Positions 46,670 to 61,082 of a stretch of DNA of 64,000 nt are shown here, piece after piece (the stretch's first letter is position 1; every line of letters starts with the position of its first letter). Source of the stretch: Pontederia crassipes (Eukaryota; Streptophyta; Magnoliopsida; Commelinales; Pontederiaceae); the NCBI GenBank assembly GCA_030549335.1, contig CM060193.1:43881391-43945390 (forward strand), read 5' to 3'. Made by a program: the position numbers and the translations under genes. The notes under the pieces were generated by a model that was not told the origin of the DNA, searched no databases, and was given only the letters and a program-made list of their open reading frames with translations.

Positions 46670-47336
46670 ATTGATAATTCGATATGGGATGGAATGAATA
46701 AGAAGTTTCATATTTTTTAAAGTAGATTTTTCGACTTCTAACTTTTGTAAATGCATATAATTTTTATTAAGAGTATACGTACTACTTGATATAACATTAA
46801 ATTAATCGAATTCGATACTCTAATTTATGATTGGCGTGCATAATTTTAAGCGCATCGATGTCACTTTATATGAGATGAGAATCGAAAAAAAATATAAAAA
46901 TCAATTTAAAGCACAACTTTGCTATTCAATTTTGCCGATCGTTAATTTAAATCAATCCATTCTTACCGGACCTTGAAATTAAAATAATAAAAATGTCATA
47001 TCAGTAAAAAAATTAAAAAAATAATATATCAAATATAATGAGAAATAAGCATTTTACACCTTGAGGGGAGTTCTCTGCATACTCATTAACCTCTTCATAT
47101 ATTAGCACAAAAATATATTTATATTAATTGCTAAGGCTATCAACTCACAAGAATTCAAAAGACCTTATTGATAAAAAAATGTTAACCAATAAAGTAAGCA
47201 AATAACTCAGTAAGAGACAACTCGTAATACGTATTACTAATTAACTGAATTGAAGAGACAAGAATTGACAAGAAATATTCAGTAATACATATCATAATGA
47301 ACTTTCATATCGATACAAAAAGGAAAAAAACATAAG
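46670..47336. other. AT-rich upstream region of the WD40 gene
   Basis: No gene. The part 46905-47030 recurs in diverged form at 52050-52185 (shared AAATTAAAATAATAAAAAT and AATAATATATCAAATATA), showing that the duplication of the gene's 5' end reached at least this far. Confidence 0.6.
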
Positions 47337-47775
47337 TGTTGGGGTTTAATATGAAAATAAATTTTACAATTCATAATTGTCAAAAAAATTTAAGGCCCAA
47401 ATAAAAGTGATTAATACATATTTTATTGGGCATAGTATTTAATATGTTGTGATATGAAATATAATATGAAGAAACCAAAGAGTGTATTGAAATTTCTACG
47501 ATGGATATAAATTCAAATCACATTAAAAATGTTCTTGTTATATATAGATGGTCATGATCTACAAAACAGAATTAATTGAAATGTTGACTTCTTCTTTGCT
47601 TTCCTCATCTTAGAAGAGAGAAAGAAATTCTTGTTGTTGTATTGGAAGTCCATTCTGACAAGTTGTTCTTCATCAATCATTAGCGATGGACAATTATAAA
47701 TTATTGTATTTATGCACTTAAGTTTTTTAATGATTTTAACATAATTCGATCAAGTCTTTAATTCTACTTTTATCA
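47337..47775 (+). mobile_element. 5' LTR of a Ty1/copia element
   Basis: It begins TGTTGGGGTTT, ends TTTTATCA, and is followed at 47777 by TTGGTATCATAGTC, a mutated Met-tRNA primer-binding site. It contains TTATATATAGATGG (47538), a plausible LTR promoter. No second LTR copy was found in the window. Confidence 0.65.
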
Positions 47776-50444
47776 ATTGGTATCATAGTCTACGTGTTAA
47801 ATCATTAGGAAATTTTTTTTGAATTTTTTCGGCAACTATATTTTTGTCTTGAACATTAGCAGCGTTGCAACTTCGTGTGACCAAAGAATCAGTGTTATGC
47901 AGAATATAAAATAAGTTCATCAGTTTTTATTTTTTTTATATAGAATTAAGAAACTATGTTTTCTTTTATGGACTGCATTAAGCCTTTGGCATATCTTATT
48001 TTGCATTTTATAATTTTTCTTTATGGATGAATCTTGATTGAGAGTACACTCTTGCTATCCCTTGATTTCTTTCTTTTTTGTTGCATGCATAAGTAAACAA
48101 TGCATGCATACGTTTTTTACTCCCATGCAAGTGTAATTGCATAAATATTTATTCCAGATTGTACGTTAGAGAATGAGTTTTTTTATTCATTTTCTTTTAC
48201 GCAATAAAGGTTGATTGTTACTTTAATTAGTGGTTCTATACAAATGCATCTGCTAATTTTTTTTGGACGCATGGCATCTTTTCGTAACATTTTTTGCACA
48301 TGTATGCATGACACCTATTCCTCACATTTTTTGTGTGAACGAAAGTAAGAAATGTGAATTGTTTGATAGTAGAACATTTTGGCTATATTTTATTTTACAT
48401 AAAATTAGTATCATGCTCCCCAGTGAAGTCTTCGGTGTTTTGGTTATTCAATGATTTTATTATTTATATAGTGATATTATGAATGCTTGAGTACAAATAA
48501 GGAATTAATTGGATTTTGTGTTACTCGTATTTATTATTATTATTTTTTAATAATAATTGGTAAATAAATATGGGTGTGTTATATATTTTGAAATAAATTA
48601 TTATTGCACAATATGTTATCAAAGTAGTCTCTTTTATATAGTTTAATTTATTTTAAAATATAAATAATGATTTATGTGTTATTAGTCAAATATTGAGTGG
48701 CCCAAATGAAACTTAATATTCGAAAATGTAACATATAGAATTGTGGAAATATTTGTGATGATTATTTAGAGTTACATGTAAGTAGTAAATTGGCCCAAAG
48801 AAAATTTTATTATTTGACATGTTATTTTATTATCATTTCTTATTATTATTATCATGATTAAGATATCACTTGCTAGTTAATATTTCTGTCCAAGGACTAA
48901 AAATTAATGTTGTACTGATATAATGGAGTTTGCCTATATTTATATTTTGTTCTTGTTTAATATGGTACTTATGTTTATTTTGTTCTCTGTTCAGTTTCTT
49001 CCATTGTCACTAATATCAATACGAATATCAACTCCATTTCAATGTTAAATTGCACAAATTTTAAGGCATGATGAGAGAGTATTAATATTACCCTCGGAGT
49101 CATGACTTTGGACTATGTTTTGAGGATCACAAAACCTACAGAAATTACATGTGTGAGTACCTCTGTTGAAAGGAGGGAGTTAAAGAAGTGAGAACAATCA
49201 ATCATACAAATCTAATGATAATTAAGCGTGTCATTCCATAAGCATTCAGAGGTACTATGTCAGAAGATGTGAACACAACTAAAGATTTTCTTAAAGCCCT
49301 TGAGAAAAGATTTGCTAAGAATGAAAAGTCAGAAATTAATATACTCTTTGCAAATCTAATCTCAATGAAACAAGGCAAAGGAAATACTAAGGAGTACATC
49401 ATGAAGGCTTGCTTCCAAATTAAAAGCACTTAGGTTATATTTATCTGAAGACTTGCTTGTGCATTTAGTTCTTCTATCCCTTCTTGTATAGTTTGATCAG
49501 TTTAAGGATAGCTATAATTGCCAAAAGGACTCTTGGTCCTTAAATGAGCTCATATTTCAATGTGTTTAGGAGGAGGAAAGATTAAAGCAAGAAAAAAATA
49601 AAAAGTGTTCACTTGGCTACCACTTCTAAAGAAAAGAGAAAGGGATTCAAAAGAAAAGTTCAAAAAGATGTTGCAGGTGCAACACCACAAAAGAAGCAAC
49701 ATAAAGAACAAAATAAGAATGAATGATTCTTCCGTGGTGCAACAGTCATCAAAAGAAGGAATATACCAATTATCATGCTTAGCGTGCAAAAAAAGGTGTA
49801 TTTCTTAATTTGATTTGTTGTTAATTTAGCTTCAGTACCTAGACACACATGGTGGTTAAATTCTAGTGCAACAACTCATATAAGCGTGTCTATGCAGAGT
49901 TGCTTGAATTACCGAAAACCAAACGATGGTGAAAGATACATCTATGTCGGTGATGGCAAGAAGATTGAAATTGAAACAATTGGAAAGTTTAGATTATTGT
50001 TAAAGTCTGGAATATATTTGGATTTATATGAAATTTTTGTTGTACCATCTTTTAGACGAAATTTAATTTCTATTTTTGTATTTGACAAATTTGGTTATTC
50101 TTATTCATTTGTAAATGGAAAAATAAGTTTGTTTGATGATTCAAAAATTAGTTGGTTCTGATTCTTTATCCTATTGTAATAATCTTTACTTACTTGATTC
50201 TAATGCTTCATATCATGAAACTCTGCATACTAATCGATGTATTAAGAGAAAGTTAACCAATGGCGATTCAACTATGTTATGGCACAATAGATTGGGTCAC
50301 ATCTCTAAAAGGAGAATAGAAAGACTTGTGTAAAAAAATATCTTCGATCCTTTAGATTTTTCAACATTCAACATTTGTGTTGATTGTATCAAAGGAAAAC
50401 AAACCAATAAAAAGGGATTAGGAGTCAACAAGATTACAAATCTT
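47776..50444 (+). mobile_element. Ty1/copia internal region: gag, protease and pre-integrase, truncated
   Basis: After an AT-rich leader, broken gag frames at 49040-49600 carry LGVMTLDYVLRITKP-like and KALEKRFAKNEKSEI then LKALRLYLSEDLLVHL coding (UBN2-type gag). A WWLNSSATTHIS protease motif follows at about 49850, with YVGDGKKIEIETIGK. GAG-pre-integrase follows at 50274-50420 (MLWHNRLGHISKRRIERLV, a cysteine motif, CIKGKQTNKKG). Integrase core, RT, RNase H and 3' LTR are absent. The sequence stops at 50444, where a duplicated WD40 exon begins. Several stops make it non-functional. Confidence 0.82.
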
Positions 50445-51505
50445 TTGGTCGTCGTCGTCGTTGTCATCGACATCTTTGCCGACCCTCCTGTTGCCACTGC
50501 TTCCCCGATGTTGTAGGCAGCGGTGGTGTGTCTGGCGTCGGGTAGGGCTGAGCATGGGCCGGGTCGACCCGGCCTGGCCCGACCCAAAAAACTGGGAAAA
50601 AAATCCGGCCCAGATTAGATCCGGGCCAGGACCGGGTCTTTTGATAGGAAAATTCGCCGAGTATCGGGTCAGGACCGGGTCTACAATGCAGATATTCGAT
50701 CCGGACCCGACCCAATATTACTTCCTATATAAACTCACTCTCACCTCTCATTTTAATCTCTCTTTCTCTCTCCCACCTCTCTCTCTCGCCCTCTCCCTCT
50801 CTCTCACGAAGGCAGCGGTGGCACCGACGACTCCGGTGTCCTCTCCCTCTCTCTCCCTCTCTTTCACGGCGGCGGCGACGACGCGTGGCCGATCCGATCG
50901 CCTGGCGGCCGATCCGGCCGCCAACGGCCAGATCCGATCGCCTGGCGACCGATCCGGCCGCAAGCGGATCGACCACTCGCGCGGCCGGATTGGCCACTAG
51001 CGGCCAGATCCGACCGCTGGATCTGCAAGCAACCGGATCTGGCCGCGTCAGTGGCCGATCCGGCCGCTCATCAATCGCTGGCGGCCAGATCCAGCTACCA
51101 TGCGCCGGATTTGGCAGTTGTCGACCGATCCGACCGCCAACGATCGGATCGGCCATCAACGATCGGATCGGCCGCCTGATTTTGGATTCTCTGACGCAAA
51201 CCCGATCCGATTCCCAGTCTACCGGGTCTGACCCGGTCCCGGACCCCGGGTTTGCTCTGCCTTAGCGCCGGGTGGGCTGATGTCTCCAGGAGAGTCGTTG
51301 GAGAAGGCTCCATCATCGTCTTGCTCGGATTTTGGCTTCTTGAGGAAGCGAAGGTCCATCCACCCCTTTAATCAAATTATACCAAGTCCGACGGGGAGCG
51401 ACACCGAGAGGGCGACACAAGAGACCTTTATATAGCAGTGTCCGTCATTCATTCATTTCTCATTTTTTCGGGCCGGTGTTCGACTATTAACATTTGATTA
51501 ATTCA
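50445..51505 (-). pseudogene. Duplicated promoter and partial exon 1 of the WD40 gene, split by an hAT element
   Basis: 50445-50542 plus 51265-51505 match 46331-46690 of the WD40 gene, in the same orientation. The shared parts are the TATA box, leader, ATG (51359-51357), MDLRFLKKPKSEQDD coding and the acidic-repeat region. All downstream exons are missing, and the exon is interrupted after about 30 codons by the 722-bp element. A dead 5' fragment, though its promoter may still be active. A further diverged block of upstream homology lies at 52050-52185. Confidence 0.88.
50543..51264. mobile_element. 722-bp non-autonomous hAT-type element, GC-rich
   Basis: The ends TAGGGCTGAGCA and TGCTCTGCCTTA are inverted repeats matching at 10 of 12 bases. 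They are flanked by 8-bp GCG(T/C)CGGG (50535-50542 and 51265-51272), the TSD length of hAT. The intact WD40 exon at 46408-46423 shows the single pre-insertion site. Inside are CCGGGTCGACCCGG-like palindromes near both ends, a (CT)n tract (50757-50810), and an array of GATCCG(A/G)(C/T)CG-type short repeats (50888-51180). The long frames in this array have no recognisable protein. Confidence 0.85.
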
Positions 51506-54500
51506 TCTCAACATAAAAAAAATCCAATTTGTTGACACTGATAACTATGTTTAGAGAGTAGAATTATACTTATTTTGAATTTTATAATTCACATATTAAT
51601 TCGACGTGTGTATTTGATAAAGAATCTTATGAAAAAATTGATACATTAATTTTGTTGAGTATTTGAATGAAATATAGGCATTATAAATATAAAATATAGT
51701 TTTATTAATTGATAAAGAAGTAGTAAAATTTAATTTTTTTACTAAAAATATGTATGAAATAATAAGTAATAAACAATATTAAATTATTTTTTTACAATAA
51801 ATATATTATACATAATACATAAAAGAGTTTAGGTGAGGTATGTAAGAGGGAGAAAATTTAAAATAAAAAAATATTTTAAAAAAGTGGAAATATCACATTA
51901 AAAAAAGGAGGTGAAAAAAATAGATAAAAAATGGTCTTCCACAACATGAGTTTCGATTCGCACATCGAGTTTCGTCAAATGTCACGTTTGACGGAATCAG
52001 CTAGAATTAGACGTTGATTTCGCCTAATTTCAATAGTCAAACCCTACTTTAAAACACAACTCCGCTATTTAATTACGTCAACCACTTATTTGAATCAATC
52101 AATTCTTATGAAACTCCCCAAATTAAAATAATAAAAATATCATATCAACAAAAATCTTAAAATAATATATCAAATATATGCAAAAATAATCTAAATACAC
52201 TAGAACATAAGGTCAAGGCTTTGAACACAATTATTCCCACAAAAAAAAAAGAGAACAATTGGTTGGATGATTGATATTAAGTCGTAGAGAAATCAAAACA
52301 ATTTAATCCAAGATAGAAATGAAAATTTTTAATCTAAGATACACAATTGAGAAAGAAATGGCTAAGGTTGCATCTTAATCATTGATTTTAAAATTAATTC
52401 CAATTAAGATTATTTAATAATGGGTTTAATGTACCACTTTAAAAAGGTAACACCATCAGACCTCCATCCATCACCGTTAGATTCATGCTAAATGGTGAAT
52501 TTATTAATTAAAATGGATGAAAGTAGGACAACTATTTTTTCCTTAATAATAATAACATTCACGACTTCATGCATAAAATTTTCATAGTAATTACCTATAT
52601 TTTCTATTTTTCAATGTGCAGGTTATGATGATTATATGTACACTATTAATTCATAATATTGTCTTTCATATACCATCACTACAATTATGAAACTAGACTC
52701 AAAAGTTGTAAATACATTTTTGTACATCCATGTATTTTTTTATTCATTAAAACATCAACTATATTATCATTATTAACAAAAAAAATATCATATCGAGCTC
52801 AATCAAAACTCATATTTTAAACATAGCTCATAAATGTTTTAGGTGACAAAAGCGCTTCCCAAAGGCATCTTCTATATCATTTGAACTAGCAGTGAAAGTG
52901 GTTCTTTTTTTTGCGGCCATTGAAATTTTGAATTCAAAATATCTGATCAATTAAATTGATAAGTTACTTTTGTACAAGCTTATGATATATTATTACTTTC
53001 AATATTATGCATACATTGCCAATAACAAAGAATATATAAAAATTAATATTCTACAGTATTCCCTAGATATAATATGAGACCAATGTTGCATCTTTCCCAA
53101 ACTATAACAAATTTACAACTCTAGTTGCACACTAATTCATCATAAATGTTTTAATTCGTTAAGGAAAATGCTAATGATAGTGGTCAAAACATGAAGAAAT
53201 AACTCTCTAACGTAAAATTGTACTGCCTTTTACTTTTCTGATATGTATGCTGAAATCTATGGGCAGAGAAAAATGAACAGTTAAATTTGAACATTCCTAT
53301 GAGTGTGCACACTATATAGAGAGCAAGTACTTGTCCACATCCTTTTTTAATTACCAAATAGGAAGCAAATTCTAAAACTACTGAATTTATAAGCTTAGCC
53401 AAATGGGCCCTAAGTGGATGTTCCTTATTTTTTTATTCTTGATTTATGTGATCCTTCTTGAGCTATGTTGACTTGTGATTAGATTCATTAGGACTTGATG
53501 ATTTTTGTATCCGAAAGGAGAAAGTGGTATAATCCCCTTAAGCCTTAAATCCAATTCAATATGATCCTTCTCTCTCTCATCGTTGCCTTTATCCTTGATT
53601 ACTTGTGTTTGTGATGTAGTGTTTCATTTCCTTATTAGTTAAGTTAACATACAAGAGGAAGATCACGCTCCATTAAAGGGTTCATGAAAATGTAACATTG
53701 AAAATCTCGTGTTGACTCATTAGCACAAAGAAACCTCAAACACACACATGTTCAAAGTAGATAAATGAGTCGATCCACTCAATCATACACATGTTAAAAG
53801 GCATGCCATCTAGAGTGGCACAAAATAGACGAAGATAAACCACATCGAATTACTCTAAGAAATGTAATATAAGCATTAATGTGGACTGTTTGGTGTTTTG
53901 ATCATTGCCAAACATTTAAGATTAAAGATGGTGAGAAAGAGGAATAAGATAGATTCATAAAGAGAAATCAATCTTGTCTAGCTAGCGCTCGTTATATTAG
54001 ACAAATAAAATGTGAATAATTTCAAATTTTAAAAAATAAGATGAGCAACCAACTTTCATTATTTTAGTCAAGAAAAATATTTATAGCTCTTAGAAGAAAT
54101 CCTCAACAATAAAGATTCAATCTCTTGGGGCTTGTCATACTCAACATCTCAAGAGATCGGCTCCCAATTGATACAAACCTACCTTGTTTTTTATAAGTTT
54201 TTAATATGTTAAATTATTCTCTTCTAATTGTATAGTGTTAATAAATAAACTATGAGTTTTCAACTTAATCATATTATTGTTTAAATATTTTTCAAAACAA
54301 TGAATCCTTTTTGTGATTGTGCTTGGCAATCCTCTACTGGGATTAGAAACATCTTTGGACAAAACGTGAGGGCGTGTGGCTCATTTTGTGTATAAAATGT
54401 TAAATGTTAAGAAATGTCTTTTACAATACATAAGCTTGAACTAACATGTACTTGTTCTTAGATCAAATATAAACTATCAATGTATTATGGTCAATAATGT

Positions 54501-57093
54501 GATACTACTTTTATTTGATAATCATGGAATTTTTACCATATAAATTTGATCGACCATATTAGACTTATAAATTAAATCAAATTTTAAACTGGGACACATC
54601 AAATAAGGTTGATTTTAGATCGAAATTGGTCTAAGGAGCACCTTGCTCTCCGATGTAAGATAAGGGACTCAATTTTGGGTATGATTTTTATGAATAAATT
54701 GATTACTTTAATGTCATTGTTATATTATTTTTATGTTACATTTTAATATTCCTATAAGAATTTTTTAGGATATTCAAACTATTAATAATTATCATGTCTT
54801 ATTGTCATTACTATTTTGGACTAATTTCGGTTGTCCAAAAATTATAAATTTTATAAGATGATATCAGTTGAAGTCTTAGTTTTAGTACAAAGAAGGATTG
54901 CTTCAATTAGAGTTATATTTAAGTAGTTACATCGAATTGATTTCAAGCTATCTTGGACAACAACGAAATGGATTTCTAAAATGTGCCTTGAGGGCATGCA
55001 TAGGGCAAGTTCTAAATATATAACAAGTCTTAGCTATTGAATACCAAATAGAAAGTTTGATAATTAACATTTCCATAATTTTTTTATAGTAAACTAACAA
55101 ATAGATAAATTTTAGGAATTACATATGTGAAAACTTTCTTGTCTTATTTAAAGTAAAATTTTAATTCTTGTCAATTTCTAAATTTTAAGTTATAAATTAA
55201 ATATCGATGATGTATCAAGTTCTATTAAATTAACATCATGTACTCTATAAAAGAATATTTTTAAATCTGACATTTTATGATACATAATGACTATGAGATC
55301 ATGTTATAAGAATGTTAATTGTCTATGATATATTAAACTGATTATGTTGATATGTCTCACACCTAAAATTCGATATGCATGCTCACTCATAAATATATCT
55401 GGAGATGCAATTGATTGTATTTACTAATTGGATTAAGGACTGAAATTAACTTGGCTCCATTAGTTTTCAAATTAACTTGGCTCCATTAGTTTTCATCCAA
55501 AATGCCCTCGGGTGCAAAGGCAGCCATCGTCTAGTTGGACATATGGATGATGTACATGTCATAGTCTTATGCATATCGAATAATAATCAAATTGATTGAT
55601 TGATTGTGAAGTCAAAAAATGATCTTATGCGCATGCATTGATCCATAGAGTTAAATGCAACATAAGGTCATGACATAATTAGAATTGATAATTGACAAGA
55701 CCGATAATGAAAATAAAGTGATAATTTTATGGATGTGATTTATATCAATCACAATAATTCATAATAGTTATGCCATACTAATTCATTGTGACCTTTACAT
55801 ATTAAATTGCTCTTGCATTTGGATTCTAGACGTGATGACGATTTATGGTATCAATGGTGAAGATCCTACCAGACGATTGCTTAGTGGTGGTCAATATTGT
55901 GTCATGGTGCTACATTTTATATGTGACACCTTACAAATTATAAAGATAACTTCTAATGTGTCTTTTTATGATGTAACATTTAGTTTTGTATGACATTTAT
56001 CTCTATTCTAGCTCATCTTATTTTTAGCAAAAAGATTGATGGATTGAATTCTAAAGGCGACTCTTATCGTGATCAAATATAACATTTTGCTCCAACCATT
56101 ATACATGGAAATGCATGATAAACACATGCGAATAAATAATTCATCATAATAATTGAATTTAATATATATATATATATATATATAATGAACCATATCGATC
56201 ACATATAACATAGACTTTTCAAATTCATAAACAATTATTCCAATCATTTTAAACATGATTTCTACTACAACTTGTTGAAAGATATATTCAACACACATAA
56301 CAATCAGAGTGATACTAAATTCATTAAGTGGTTAATACATAAAATAGAAACAACAATTACCTTATATTAGTTCTACCCAAAACGATTTTCCCCTACCTAA
56401 ATTCATAGTATGTTCATATCAATATTATGATGTAAAGAAACACAACCATGGTTATATATCATCCATGCCTTCAATCAAAAGCTTAAGTAATTTGCCTACC
56501 ATAAGTATTTCATCTTATATTAAGACATATTGCACTTGGTAAAGAAAATTTAATATCTTCTAATATACATAATCAATTTTTTATTTCAATTTTTCTTAGT
56601 CACATATAATAATACATTAAGCAATAAATATTTTAAATTTTATTTCATTATGGTTAATTCCCAAAAAAATAACATTAGTTTTGTGTTCTAAAAACTGAGT
56701 GACTCTGATTGTATGATTGATGTCAATTGGCATACAACTCATATTTTGATACTTTCAATTTTATCAAAATTAAATTTCCTAAAGTTTAACTTATAAATTA
56801 TTAGGATTTAAATCATTCTATACTACTCACATTAAATTTGAAAAATAGCATCATGTTCTACTTTAGGTTTTATCTTGACAAAAGACTTACATTCAATTAA
56901 AATGTATAGCTTCCCTTACACAAAATATTTTCAAGTGATTCAAAATTGAAAATAAATCATGGCATCAATATCTTCCTACTCATTTATCAAATAATGATGT
57001 GCAATATTAGATTTAATAAATACTTTACAATCTTCATCATATTCAAATAGTATGATAGCCCTTTAAACATAAGGATATTATTTTTTCTATAGA
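51506..57093. other. AT-rich intergenic DNA
   Basis: Apart from the WD40-upstream homology at 52050-52185, no gene is recognised. Minor features: a perfect 26-bp tandem repeat beginning AAATTAACTTGGCTCC (55443-55494) and a TA run (56163-56184). Short ORFs here look like chance. Confidence 0.55.
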
Positions 57094-58789
57094 TATTTGA
57101 TAAACATGATTTCATATCTGAATGAAATTAGATTCATAAGGGATTAAACATTGTTAATTTCATAATTTTCAAACAATACTAAGGAATGCAAAAGTCTAGC
57201 TAATTTCTTAGCTTCAAATTTATTTTAAATTAATATTTGTTCTTCCCCATACAAAAGAAGAGGGTGAGTGTTGCCTACATTAAGGTAATACAAGATATGT
57301 ATGATGGGGCATTGACTAGGGTTAGGACACTCGGAGATGAGACAAATGAATTTCTTATAGGAATTGACCTACATCAAGGGTCAGCTTTAAGTCCGTATCT
57401 ATTTAACTTAGTTATCAATGCTATAACCGAGAGTATCACAGAGGAGGTACCTAAGTGCATGCTATTTGCGGATGATATAATACTTTTAGCGGATTCAAGA
57501 GAAGAGATTAATACAAAATTAGAAATATGGATAAATACGTTGGAGTTAAAGGATTTTCGTTTAAGTAGGAATAAAACAGAATATATGCATAGCAATTTCA
57601 CAAATAAACACCTTAGAGACGATTTGAAAATTAGGCTTCCTCAAGTGACAAAGTTTAAATATTTAGGATCAATTGTAAGACAAGATGGTGAGATTGATGA
57701 CGATGTTGATCATAGAATTCAAGTTGATTGGTGTAAGTGGAGGAAAGCTACTGGAGTTCTTTGTGATAGAAAAGTACCCAATAAAGTTAAAGAGAAATTT
57801 TATGCTATAAGACCGGCAGTATTATATGGTAGTGAATGTTGGGCTATGAAGGGACAACATGAACATAAAGTGGGGGTAGCTGAAATGAGGATGTTGAGAT
57901 GGATGTGCGGTCATACAAAATTAGATAAGATTAGGAATGACCATACACGTGAACGAGTCGGAGTGGCTCCTATTAGTGAGAAAATGGTAGAGAATCGTTT
58001 GAGATGGTTTGGTCATGTTCGGAGAAGACCATTAGATGTGCCAATAAGAAGAGTAGATCAAATAATCTGGAGTCCGATTAAAAGAGGGAGAGGGAGGTCA
58101 AGGCAGACACTTGGCGAACTAATAGAGCAAGATCTATTGATGAATAATATACCGAAAGGTTTGGTTACTAATAGAGCGAAATGGCGTCGTATGATTCATG
58201 TAGCCGATCCCACCTAGTGTGATAAGGCTTTGTTGTTGTTGTTGTTGTATTTGTTCTTCCCCATAGAGAATAAGGGTTTAGTTTTTCCCATAATTGACTA
58301 AAATTATGGAGGGAAGAGAATAAGGAATGGTTCATAGAAACTTTAGGTTACAAATTTATATAATTGAATAAAGGTAAAAAAGACCCATCTCTACTTGAAA
58401 ATTGTAATCCATTTTCTTTCTTCACTTCATGTTTGGTAGGGGAATTCAGATGGGAATGTAGAGCAAGTGAAGAAAGAAAATATGTTACAATTTTCAAGTA
58501 GAAATGAGCCTTTTTGACCTTTTATTTATTCAATTATATAAATTTGTAACCTAAAGTTTCTATGAACCATTCCTTATTCTCTCCCCTCCATAATTTTAGT
58601 CAATTATGGGAAAGACTAAACCCTTATTCCCTATGGGGAAGAACAAATCTTAATTTAAAATAAATTTGAAGCTAAGAAATTAGCTAAACTTTTGCATGGG
58701 TTCGTATTGTTTAAAAATTATGAAATTAACAATGTTTAATCCCTTATGAATCTAATTACATCCATATATAAAATCATGTTTATCAAATA
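57094..58789. mobile_element. Foldback element with 323-bp arms, split by an RTE insertion
   Basis: Without the RTE at 57252-58247 and its TSD copy, the left arm (57094-57251 plus 58266-58431) is the inverted repeat of the right arm (58467-58789). It ends in TATTTGATAAACATGAT and its complement, around a loop of about 35 bp. The arms differ by scattered point changes. No coding sequence and no clear TSD. The family is not recognised. Confidence 0.85.
57252..58247 (+). mobile_element. RTE-clade LINE, 5'-truncated, 18-bp TSD, long open RT frame
   Basis: Perfect TATTTGTTCTTCCCCATA (57234-57251 and 58248-58265) flanks 996 bp of RTE. The frame is open from 57237 to 58217 (326 aa): VAYIKVIQDMYDGALTRVRT, LHQGSALSPYLFNLVI, the catalytic CMLFADDIILLADS, then RMLRWMCGHTKLDKIR. 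It starts after the RT fingers. In-frame deletions occur at about 57637 (18 nt) and about 57800 (6 nt) relative to the copies at 23367 and 42614. The 3' end is CCCACCTAGTGTGATAAGG-(TTG)n, with one base of the hairpin mutated. Confidence 0.94.
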
Positions 58790-58956
58790 ACTTGTACAAT
58801 ATATAAATAAAATAGTTAAATAAAATTTTCTCAAGGTCTTTTATGTTTATTTTTAATTTTTTAATTCAAATAAGATCTTAAGACCTAACTATAGATCCGG
58901 TATAGATTCTATGTTTAAGATCCTCTAAATAGAATCAAGATCATTTTGTGTCTGGA

Positions 58957-61080
<2,124 letters not shown>

Positions 61081-61082
61081 TT

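Noticed and set aside
49605-49808. Lys-rich 67-aa ORF
   Set aside because: Part of the decayed copia gag/linker region, not a separate gene.
50461-51316. ORFs of 126-179 aa in the GC-rich element
   Set aside because: Repetitive Arg/Pro/Asp frames from the GATCCG array inside the hAT-type element; not protein genes.
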